A stretch of 5,089 nucleotides of DNA from an archaeon (lineage in GTDB: Archaea; Thermoproteota; Nitrososphaeria_A; Caldarchaeales; Wolframiiraptoraceae), in the NCBI GenBank assembly GCA_029258815.1, contig JAPDJZ010000021.1, positions 1 to 5,089 of the forward strand, given 5' to 3'. Under the pieces are notes generated by a model. It was given only the letters and a program-made list of their open reading frames with translations, was not told the DNA's origin and did not search any database. The translations under genes and the position numbers were made by a program. Positions 1 to 5,026 of this stretch are shown piece after piece (the stretch's first letter is position 1; each line of letters begins with the position of its first letter).

Positions 1-250
1 AACGGGGTACCGGTCCTCCTACAGGGGGACGCCGGGCACCCGCGCCCCAGCGGATAAGGGCTGAAAGCATCTAAGCCCGAAGCCGCTCCCGAGATCAGGC
101 GGCCAATCGAGGGCTATGTGGCCCGGCGACGGGCCTCGGCCCTCGACGAGGGCTCCCGTAGAAGACGGGTTTGATGGGGTGGGGGTGTAAGGGCGGAGGC
201 CTTTGTGCCGGACGCCCTCAGCCCGCCACTCCCAATCGCCCGAGGGGTTC
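1..250 (+). rRNA. rrl: 23S ribosomal RNA, 3' end (partial)
   Basis: This is the 3'-terminal part of domain VI of the large-subunit rRNA; the gene enters from the left edge. Diagnostic stretches are GGATAAGGGCTGAAAGCATC followed by TAAGCCCGAAGCC (53-85), which match the widely conserved GGATAA..GCTGAAAGCATCTAAG segment with a compensated GGGC/GCCC pair, and GAAGACGGGTTTGATGGGG (161-179) followed by TGTAAGGGC (186-194), matching the GAAGACGACGTTGATAGGCC..GTGTAAGCGC region near the bacterial 3' end. The hairpin CCCGT/ACGGG at 155-159/165-169 is intact. The CCCAAT at 231-236 corresponds to the terminal ACTAAT, so the mature end should fall roughly at 245-256; I cannot place it exactly without the 5' half of helix 1. 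Protein reading frames across this region are shadows. Confidence 0.93.
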
Positions 251-310
251 GGGGGCTTCGCCATCCAGGTGAAAGTGCGTGTATGCTTTTGGGCGCGTTT
301 TCTTTCGCGG
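251..310 (+). terminator. 23S rRNA trailer with T-rich probable terminator
   Basis: Downstream of the rRNA the sequence holds T-runs CTTTT (286-290) and TTTTCTTT (298-305), the latter enclosed by CGCG repeats (294-297 and 306-309). Archaeal transcription commonly ends at such T-rich stretches. The part before it (about 247-280) is probably the 3' strand of the rRNA processing stem, but its partner lies outside the window. No 5S rRNA or tRNA follows, which is common in Crenarchaeota where 5S is unlinked. Confidence 0.4.
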
Positions 311-318
311 GGGTTGGG

Positions 319-326
319 TTAATATC
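319..326 (+). promoter_or_regulatory. Probable TATA box for the GPN-loop GTPase gene
   Basis: TTAATATC is the best TATA-like element between the rRNA trailer and the TTG start at 362. Transcription starting about 25 bp downstream would begin near 347-350 and leave a leader of about 12-15 nt with no clear Shine-Dalgarno sequence. The rRNA and this gene therefore need not be co-transcribed. Confidence 0.5.
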
Positions 327-361
327 CTCGGCTCTTTCAGTCATTTCTCGGCGGGTCGCCT

Positions 362-1126
362 TTGGCTGTAAACGTCTTCATGATCGGGCCTGCTGGATGC
401 GGGAAGACCTCGCTTACGGCCGCCTTCGGTAAATGGCTTGAGGAGGAGCTCGGGGATAGGCCGGTCTACGTCAACCTAGACCCCGGGGTTCTCAGCCTCC
501 CCTATCAGCCGAGCTACGACGTCAGGGAGATCGTAAGCGTCGGGGATCTCATGAGGAGGAAGGGGCTCGGGCCTAACGGCGCGATGATTAGGGCTGCCGA
601 GATAATCGAGGAGCGGGTGGGCGAGGTGGTTGAGGAGGTTCGGAGGCTTGGAAGCGGCTCGGGCTACGTGCTCGTCGACACGCCGGGCCAGATGGAGCTC
701 TTCCTATTCAGGGAGATGGGCCCCAGGATAGTCGAGGCTTTATCCAGCGGCTCGAGATCGGTCGCCGTCTACATCGTGGACCCATTCCTAGCCTCGAGCC
801 CCTCGGGGCTTGCCATAAGCCTCTCGATGTCGATAATCACTAGGCTTAGGCTTCAGGCTCCGGTGATCTCGGTCGTGAATAAGTCGGATATATTCGACGC
901 CGGCGGGTTCGAAGAACTACTCATGGACGAGTCGAGGCTTATGGAGAGGATCGCGGCTGAGGAGCATGGGCTAATCGCGGACCTCTCGATAAGGTTCGTA
1001 AGCTTCCTAAAGGATCTCTCGAAGGCCATGAGGGTCGTGAGGGTGTCGGCGAAGACCGGGGAGGGGATGCCGGAATTATACAATCTGATAAGCGACGCCC
1101 TCTGCGAATGCGGGGACCTGACCTAG
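362..1126 (+). CDS. GPN-loop GTPase (archaeal PAB0955-like; GPN1/Npa3 relative)
   Basis: A 254-residue cytosolic P-loop GTPase of the ATP_bind_1/GPN family, full length for archaeal members. Visible motifs: Walker A/G1 GPAGCGKTS (9-17), VNLDPG (37-42), switch-region DVRE (53-56), the family-defining insertion GLGPNGAM with Gly70-Pro71-Asn72, G3 DTPGQME (106-112), G4 NKSD (173-176) for guanine recognition and G5 VSAKTGEG (228-235). Family members are homodimers in which each GPN loop reaches into the partner's active site. Eukaryotic GPN1-3 assist RNA polymerase II assembly and nuclear import; the archaeal role is unsettled. The TTG start at 362 is chosen because no ATG, GTG or TTG lies between it and the in-frame stop at 320, and the next start (ATG 380) would cut the first beta strand before the P-loop. 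Its stop overlaps that of the convergent nrdG gene. Confidence 0.94.
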   Translation: MAVNVFMIGPAGCGKTSLTAAFGKWLEEELGDRPVYVNLDPGVLSLPYQPSYDVREIVSVGDLMRRKGLGPNGAMIRAAEIIEERVGEVVEEVRRLGSGSGYVLVDTPGQMELFLFREMGPRIVEALSSGSRSVAVYIVDPFLASSPSGLAISLSMSIITRLRLQAPVISVVNKSDIFDAGGFEELLMDESRLMERIAAEEHGLIADLSIRFVSFLKDLSKAMRVVRVSAKTGEGMPELYNLISDALCECGDLT

Positions 1127-1806
1127 AGAACGCTATGCGCGCCTCGGGAATCCCCCAGCTTGGAGAGATCCCTCCTCCAGCCCCTAGGCATCCTAACCGG
1201 GTTAAACTCGGTGAAGTAGTGCGGCTTACCACCGCAGTTCTCCTCGACAAACCTCCTTATCCTATCCAGATCCTCTTCGCTCAGGCATGGATACCTCACG
1301 GTGCGGTAGATCGTGAGCGGCAGATCCCTCGCGATCGCGACGGACTTCATGAACCTCCCCCGATCGAACCTCGCCCCTATGATCATGCTGTATTTCTCGA
1401 CATCGTCCGGCGGGGCCTTAATATCCAAGGCGACTCCATCGATTAAGTTCTTAATTCTGCTGAGAACCCCGGGATTGGATCCGTTCGTATCGATCCTGAT
1501 CTTTAGATCGGGCCTCAGATCTCTGACGAGCTTGACTAGGTTCAGCAGCTTCTCGCCGTGGATCGTTGGCTCTCCCCCCGAGATCACCACTAGGTCTATC
1601 AGCCTATTGTTCTCCAGCTCCCACCTAAGCTCATCCTCGCAAACCTCCTCTCCGACGACATCCAGCACGAGCTCGTAGTTATGGCAGTAGAGGCACCTCC
1701 AGTTGCAGCCCGGTAGGTAGATTCCGAGCGAGATCCTCCCCGGGTGCTCGATGAACGACGTAAGCATGCTGGCTATCCTCGGGAGATCACTCAAGCGCTC
1801 CACCAC
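1123..1806 (-). CDS. nrdG: Anaerobic ribonucleoside-triphosphate reductase activating protein (radical SAM)
   Basis: A 227-residue radical-SAM enzyme that would reduce S-adenosylmethionine and place the glycyl radical on NrdD. The cluster motif is CNWRCLYC (Cys34, Cys38, Cys41; CxxxCxxC) inside LPGCNWRCLYCHN, and the SAM-binding GGE motif is SGGEP (76-80); IDTNG lies at 105-109. TSFIEHPGRIS just before the cluster resembles the start of the archaeal NrdG2-type activases, which fits the adjacent nrdD. The gene overlaps the end of nrdD by 20 bp (1787-1806) when started at GTG 1806. A second GTG (1803) and a TTG (1794-1792) preceded by GGTGGTGGAG are alternatives; the TTG has the better Shine-Dalgarno spacing and would drop only four residues. 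Translation is probably coupled to nrdD. Cofactor residues are complete, so I expect it to be functional. Confidence 0.93.
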   Translation of the reverse strand: MVERLSDLPRIASMLTSFIEHPGRISLGIYLPGCNWRCLYCHNYELVLDVVGEEVCEDELRWELENNRLIDLVVISGGEPTIHGEKLLNLVKLVRDLRPDLKIRIDTNGSNPGVLSRIKNLIDGVALDIKAPPDDVEKYSMIIGARFDRGRFMKSVAIARDLPLTIYRTVRYPCLSEEDLDRIRRFVEENCGGKPHYFTEFNPVRMPRGWRRDLSKLGDSRGAHSVL

Positions 1807-3781
1807 CTAGATCGCTTAGCGTCAATATCCCTCTAGAGACCCAATCGGCTCTCCTAGAATCCTGCCAGACGTTCTCCGCCCCCTCGTAGAGCCCCCTCTC
1901 GGGATCCTTTACGAGTATTTTTCTAGCTATCGGCCTGAAGTATCCAACGACCCTAGAGTATACCGTCACGTCATCAGATCCGCATCTCGGGCATCTAAGC
2001 TTCTCCCCAACCACCTTAAACCCGCAGCTATTACATCTCGACAGGGTCGGCGTTAGCGTAACGTATTTGACCGGATAGTTCTCGAAGATCGACTTGATCA
2101 GCCTCTTCTTCTGGGATACGGTCAGCTTCTCCCCTAGGAATAGGTGTAGAACAGATCCGCCCGTGGCGTAGTTTTGGGTATGAGCGGAAACGTGAATCAG
2201 CTTCGTTAGGGATCTCTCGCTGAAGGGCGGCTGGAAGCCGGATGTGAGGAACGGCCTATCCCTCGTCCCCGAGACGTAGATGTCGGGGATCTCTCGCCAG
2301 CTCTCAGCCTTCTCGAGCACTAGGCTCCTGAAGAGCTTAAACCTCCTCAGCCCGCCCTTAAGGTCGTCGACGAATTCGAGATCCCTTCTCGCGAGATACG
2401 CCGCGGCGGTCTCCATGGGAGCGTACTCGAAGTTCCAGGCGATCCCATCCTCATCCGCGAACTCCCTCAGCTTATCTAGGATCGCGGCCGAGATCTTCTC
2501 GGCCATCCTAAGCCCCTCCTCCGATAGTATCCCCCTCCTTATCCCGTAGTTTATGAGGCCTTCATGCCCTCCGCCGAGCGAGATCGTCGAGAACATGGTC
2601 TTCAGGTCTCCGCGAACGTAGAAGAATAGGGTCGGGTAGAGGTCTCTATGCTTCAGGATGAAAGCCCTCTTCTTGTTCAAAACCTCCCTCGCCCTCTCGA
2701 GCAGAAGCTCCAGGTGGTTCATCAATCCCTCGAGGTCTCCCCTGTGAACGTATCCGAGCCTGTTGAAGTTTATCGTTATCACGCCTATCGACCCGACCCC
2801 CGAGGCCCTCCCGAACAATCCCCCGGTGTGCTGAACGCTCATGAGCTCCTCCAGATCCACCTGGAACCTGCAGCAGAACGACCTGTTAAGCGACGGATTC
2901 CTAGGCTTCAGAAATCTCACCCTCTTCTTCCATTCCTCGCTTAGGAAGGGCTTGCTGACGTAGTTCTCGAAGTAGACTCCCCCGAAGTAGTCCATGAGCC
3001 TCAGAAGCTTATCCAGCGCGGGGTTATCCCACTGGAAGTCGTCGGTTACGTAGACCGTGATTATCGGGAAGGTCCAGGGCTTCCCCTCCGAATCCCCCTC
3101 GGCCATTATCTCGAAGAACGCCTCGTTAACCTCGTCGTAGTATTCTCTCGGGATGTCCCTGAACTTCTTGCCGAGGCTCCTCCCGCCGATTATCAGCTCC
3201 TCCTCTAGGAGCGCCGGGGCGGGCGACCCTATGGTTATGGTAACGTTCGTGAAGGGCGAGTTCCCGCTCCTGAAGTCGAGGTTCACGTTGTAGACGAAGG
3301 ACTGGAATGCGTTCTTAACGTCGTCGTAGGTGAGCTTCTTGCCCAGAACCTCCCGCTCGAACCAGGTGAGGGCGGCCGCGACAGTCGTCAGGTCGTTTAG
3401 GGCGACGGCCCCGGACACCTCCTGGCTTATCTTCAGGATGAAGTTCGCCGACTGATCTAGGAACGTCCTAAGATGCCTCGGAGGCCTGGACTTCACCGAG
3501 AAGCCGTTCAGGGATTGGAGCCCATACCTCATGATGTCGAGCGCCGAGAAGCCGACGCAGTAGGGGCTGAGCTGATGGAGCTGGTGATGATACCACCACC
3601 CCTCGTCGTGGAGGAGCCTCTCCCCGGGGCTGAGAACCCGCTCGAGATAATATCTCTTCTGAACGTAGCCCGAGAGGATCCCGGCCATGGCCGGGAGGGA
3701 GTAGATTAGATTCGCGTTATGCCTACATAGGTCGCTCTTCGAGAGGTAGCCGTCTATTAGCTCGAGGAGGTCGTCGGGCAC
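1787..3781 (-). CDS. nrdD: Anaerobic (class III) ribonucleoside-triphosphate reductase, glycyl radical enzyme
   Basis: The catalytic subunit that makes dNTPs from NTPs without oxygen; 664 residues from the GTG at 3781 (671 if the TTG at 3802 is used). Core landmarks in GTG numbering: SPYCVG with Cys75, one of the expected active-site cysteines; SPFTN (175-179); the Cys303-Cys304 pair in SFCCRF, holding the likely thiyl-radical cysteine; GSIGVITINF (330-339); TGGSVLHLFLGE (540-551). The C-terminus carries a four-cysteine zinc site (583, 586, 597, 600) and the glycyl-radical loop RVVGYFRP with Gly613. The N-terminal ATP-cone seen in many class III enzymes is absent: the catalytic core begins within about 20 residues. 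The tail after the glycine is about 50 residues, longer than usual. I prefer GTG 3781 because a TATA box sits 26-27 bp upstream, implying a leaderless mRNA. It heads an operon with nrdG. Confidence 0.95.
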   Translation of the reverse strand: MPDDLLELIDGYLSKSDLCRHNANLIYSLPAMAGILSGYVQKRYYLERVLSPGERLLHDEGWWYHHQLHQLSPYCVGFSALDIMRYGLQSLNGFSVKSRPPRHLRTFLDQSANFILKISQEVSGAVALNDLTTVAAALTWFEREVLGKKLTYDDVKNAFQSFVYNVNLDFRSGNSPFTNVTITIGSPAPALLEEELIIGGRSLGKKFRDIPREYYDEVNEAFFEIMAEGDSEGKPWTFPIITVYVTDDFQWDNPALDKLLRLMDYFGGVYFENYVSKPFLSEEWKKRVRFLKPRNPSLNRSFCCRFQVDLEELMSVQHTGGLFGRASGVGSIGVITINFNRLGYVHRGDLEGLMNHLELLLERAREVLNKKRAFILKHRDLYPTLFFYVRGDLKTMFSTISLGGGHEGLINYGIRRGILSEEGLRMAEKISAAILDKLREFADEDGIAWNFEYAPMETAAAYLARRDLEFVDDLKGGLRRFKLFRSLVLEKAESWREIPDIYVSGTRDRPFLTSGFQPPFSERSLTKLIHVSAHTQNYATGGSVLHLFLGEKLTVSQKKRLIKSIFENYPVKYVTLTPTLSRCNSCGFKVVGEKLRCPRCGSDDVTVYSRVVGYFRPIARKILVKDPERGLYEGAENVWQDSRRADWVSRGILTLSDLGGGALE

Positions 3782-3783
3782 AA

Positions 3784-3800
3784 GGATGGATAATCCATCC
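3784..3800. promoter_or_regulatory. Perfect 17-bp palindrome in the nrdDG promoter, candidate operator
   Basis: GGATGGAT-A-ATCCATCC is a perfect inverted repeat: 8-bp arms around a single centre base at 3792. It lies between the nrd TATA box (3804-3811) and the probable leaderless GTG start (3781), exactly where a dimeric repressor would block polymerase or the preinitiation complex. It does not resemble the bacterial NrdR box. The site and its position are seen directly; repression, and the identity of any regulator, are inferred. Confidence 0.55.
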
Positions 3801-3803
3801 AAC

Positions 3804-3811
3804 TATTTAAG
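3804..3811 (-). promoter_or_regulatory. TATA box of the nrdDG operon
   Basis: On the minus strand the sequence reads CTTAAATA, a good crenarchaeal-type TATA box. Its centre is about 26-27 bp from the GTG at 3781, the normal TATA-to-start-site distance, so transcription should begin at or next to that codon. The upstream TTG at 3802 lies only a few bases from the box and would not be in the transcript. Confidence 0.65.
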
Positions 3812-3910
3812 GGCTGAGCGGCCGAACGAGCCGAGCGAAAAATGGCGAGCCCCCGATCTCAAGGCAGCGCCCTCCGTTGGCCAAGGCGGAGAGCCTATCG
3901 CAGGAGAGGG

Positions 3911-3918
3911 TTGATATA
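3911..3918 (+). promoter_or_regulatory. Probable TATA box for RNase P RNA
   Basis: TTGATATA is centred about 26 bp before position 3941, where the first strand of helix P1 begins. The spacing matches an archaeal promoter and supports the 5' end proposed for the RNA. Confidence 0.55.
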
Positions 3919-3939
3919 GGAAGCGCTCAAAATAACCGC

Positions 3940-4250
3940 TGGGGCGAGCGGCGGGGCGGGCCGCGGGGAACTCCCGAGGAAGCTCCTCCCCCACCCGGGA
4001 GATGCGTGGCGCCGCGAGGCGCCGGGGGAGACCCCGGGCGACGCCACAGAAACGAGACCTCCCGCATCCGGATGAGGATGACGCGGCCTCTAAGCCGTTG
4101 ACGAGGATGCGGGATTGGGTGAAACGGGCGTCCCGCGCGGGGAAAGGTGTGGGAGGCGATGTGCAGGTCTCCCGGCGAAGCCTCCCCTGAGACCGACTAG
4201 ACGAATCCCGCCTAAAACAGAAGGAGGACTACGGGCCACACGCCCCCAAT
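3940..4250 (+). ncRNA. rnpB: RNase P RNA (archaeal type A)
   Basis: The catalytic RNA of RNase P, which trims 5' leaders from pre-tRNAs; about 310 nt, normal for archaea. Conserved blocks appear in order: GAGGAAGCUCC (3976-3986, CR-I), ACAGAAAC (4046-4053), GGGTGAAACGG (4117-4127), AGACGAAT (4199-4206) and ACAGAAGGAGGACUAC (4217-4232, CR-V). Helices found by eye: P1 3941-3946/4241-4246; P2 3950-3955/4207-4212; P4 3984-3989/4223-4228 plus 3981-3982/4229-4230; P5 3990-3994/4149-4153; P6 CCGGGAG 3995-4001 with CTCCCGG 4169-4175; P7 4006-4011/4042-4047; P8 4010-4013/4018-4021 with a GCGA loop; P9 4022-4027/4032-4037 with a GAGA loop; P12-like 4061-4069/4105-4113. The P2/P4 and P6 pseudoknots are the signature of type A RNase P RNA. 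The 3' P15/16 loop contains GGU at 4166-4168, possibly the tRNA CCA-binding site. It is divergent from nrdDG. The P4 bulge is unusual. Confidence 0.94.
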
Positions 4251-4273
4251 AATTGCTGGGCTTCCCTTCTCTT
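4251..4273 (+). terminator. Possible terminator after RNase P RNA
   Basis: Just after P1 closes, the sequence becomes AT-rich (AATAATT, 4248-4254) and then pyrimidine-rich (CTTCCCTTCTCTT, 4261-4273). No strong hairpin precedes it, consistent with T-rich archaeal termination, but the T-runs are short, so this is tentative. Confidence 0.3.
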
Positions 4274-4297
4274 GAATAGCGGGATGGCATGGGCGCG

Positions 4298-4363
4298 CTC
4301 GACGGCTCTAAGCGTCAGCCGAGCCGGGAGATGCCTCAAAGGTCAGGGCGCGGGGTCGTCGAG
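4298..4363 (+). ncRNA. Candidate structured small RNA (unknown)
   Basis: A 66-nt element whose ends pair perfectly: CTCGACG at 4298-4304 with CGTCGAG at 4357-4363. Inside, CGGCTC (4303-4308) can pair with GAGCCG (4321-4326), sharing two bases with the closing stem. A TATA-like CTTGAATA (4271-4278) lies about 25 bp before the first stem and a short T-run (4370-4372) follows the last. The 7-bp closing stem recalls a tRNA acceptor, but there is no TTC loop or anticodon arm, and no SRP RNA, 5S, box C/D or H/ACA signature is evident. High GC makes chance pairing easier. Confidence 0.25.
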
Positions 4364-4373
4364 GGAGGCTTTA

Positions 4374-4390
4374 TCAAGGCATGTCCTTGA
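4374..4390. repeat. Hairpin TCAAGG/CCTTGA
   Basis: A perfect 6-bp inverted repeat (4374-4379 with 4385-4390) with a 5-nt loop CATGT. It directly follows the candidate structured RNA. The arms carry the CAAGG/CCTTG words that recur in the next hairpin. Confidence 0.45.
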
Positions 4391-4396
4391 CGCCGG

Positions 4397-4420
4397 CCTT
4401 GTCTAGCATCTTAGCCAAGG
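4397..4420. repeat. Hairpin CCTTG-CTA/TAG-CAAGG
   Basis: CCTTG (4397-4401) pairs with CAAGG (4416-4420), and after one T/C mismatch CTA (4403-4405) pairs with TAG (4412-4414), leaving a 6-nt loop. It shares its arm sequence with the hairpin ending at 4390, so the four CAAGG/CCTTG arms could also pair alternatively. Confidence 0.4.
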
Positions 4421-4662
4421 GTGTTAAGCGGCGTGATTCGCGCCTCTCCTAGGCCTTATATCCTCAGAAACCAAGCAGCTGGTGAAAGGCCCAAGGAATG
4501 CGGCGTTCATTTTTGCTTAGCCACCGGCAAAGCGCCACAAGGCAGCTCAAAGCTTTTCTTTATACCGATGCTAGTCAAAGCTCTGGCCCATCTTGGCTAC
4601 CCTTTAACACGTGTCGTTAACACAGTTTCGAGTCAATTTGGCAAGCATGATCGAAGAAAACA
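4421..4662. other. AT-richer stretch without a recognisable gene
   Basis: An open frame with a GTG start runs from 4421 to a TAG at 4664-4666 on + (81 codons), but the product matches no family I know and shows no domain, signal peptide or membrane segment; its third codon positions lack the G/C preference of the window's real genes. A TATA-like CCTTATAT (4453-4460) precedes a 40-codon frame from ATG 4498, also unrecognised. With 4251-4420 this makes a region of about 400 bp whose only structured content is the hairpins listed separately. It may be intergenic or the remains of a gene. Confidence 0.3.
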
Positions 4663-4908
4663 CTAGATAACCAGCACTAGGAAATCTTTCCTGAACTCAG
4701 ATAAGTCTAGGTCTTTCTTCGCAGGATCTACCTTTATCATGTACGCCTCCATATCTAATACCCCGAACACCATCTCTACCGGTAACTCGTCCAACAGAAA
4801 CGCCTCAACCCAAACTTCTCTGCCATCTATGTCGACCAAGACCTCACATACCATTTCTAGTAGAACCCTCCTACCGTCTGCTAGCATAGCATACGTCGGC
4901 GCTATCAT
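4663..4908 (-). pseudogene. Clan AA (retropepsin-like) aspartic protease, C-terminal half only
   Basis: The 81-residue frame from ATG 4908 matches the second half of the small archaeal clan AA aspartic proteases. LADGRRVLLE (9-18) corresponds to the family's LANG/LADG-R-V hairpin, VDIDGREVWVEAFL (25-38) to the following beta strands, and VFGVLDMEAYMIKVDPAKKDL (48-68) to the conserved V-L-G-x-x-x-L-E-x-x-x-x-x-V-D-P-x-x-G-x-L end. Whole family members are about 110-130 residues and begin with a strand leading to the catalytic Asp-Thr-Gly-Ala. That half is missing: the frame closes at a TAG (4929-4927) upstream, and no DTG is encoded in any minus-strand frame up to the window edge. Codons look archaeal and coding-like (GAG, GAC, GTA, AGG). 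Either a truncated, probably inactive gene or a free-standing half-domain; I favour a remnant. Its TAG overlaps the end of the + strand frame ending at 4666. Confidence 0.55.
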
Positions 4909-5026
4909 CTTTCTGGGGGACGAGAGCTAATCTAGGATCCAGTAGAATACCTGCGACGCACTTAGCTGGCTTTCGGCCAATTATTCCGTTCGTATGGCGG
5001 TCATTCGGGGTAAGTTCTAGAGGCAT
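4871..5026 (-). pseudogene. Short frame upstream of the protease remnant, possible frameshifted N-terminal piece
   Basis: A 51-codon frame from ATG 5026 ends at TAG 4871 and overlaps the protease half-gene in another frame. Its middle reads VAGILLDPRLALVP (24-37), which loosely recalls the family's hydrophobic strand-Asp-Thr-Gly-Ala...V-P segment, but Thr-Gly is replaced by Pro-Arg. From that Asp codon (4939-4937) to the downstream LADGRR codons there are too few bases for an intact protein, so a deletion plus frameshift would be needed. The likeness is weak and may be chance. A TATA-like TTTATA (5079-5074) lies at a suitable distance for transcription into this frame. Confidence 0.25.

Noticed and set aside
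350..360. GGCG-GGT-CGCC inverted repeat just before the GTPase start
   Set aside because: Only a 4-bp stem in GC-rich sequence; could affect initiation but is not distinguishable from chance.
19..432. Open frames on both strands over the left end
   Set aside because: They lie over the 23S rRNA 3' end and its trailer; the products are low-complexity Pro/Arg/Gly-rich sequences typical of GC-rich rRNA read as protein.
1108..1678. Plus-strand frames across nrdG (1108-1446, 1313-1678)
   Set aside because: Antisense shadows of a gene with full radical-SAM motifs; their products are Pro- or Ser-rich and match nothing.
2280..3709. Plus-strand frames across nrdD
   Set aside because: Antisense shadows of an intact glycyl-radical enzyme; no independent motif or promoter.
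3803..4290. Frames on both strands across the RNase P RNA and its promoter
   Set aside because: The region is explained by RNA structure and two promoters; the frames are Arg/Pro/Gly-rich artefacts.
4298..4363. tRNA gene
   Set aside because: The 7-bp closing stem is tRNA-like, but there is no T-loop GTTCRA, no D-loop GG and no anticodon arm.
4290..4420. SRP (7S) RNA
   Set aside because: GGTCAGG at 4341-4347 looked suggestive, but the helix 8 GGAGCA/GCAG signature is absent and the structured stretch is far too short.
4498..4620. 40-codon frame from ATG 4498 behind a TATA-like box and a GGTGAAAGG sequence
   Set aside because: The signals are tempting, but the product has no recognisable feature, and it overlaps another equally unconvincing frame.
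4739..4930. Ser/Thr/Asn-rich plus-strand frame
   Set aside because: Antisense of the protease fragment; the Ser/Thr/Asn bias is produced by the complementary strand's codons.
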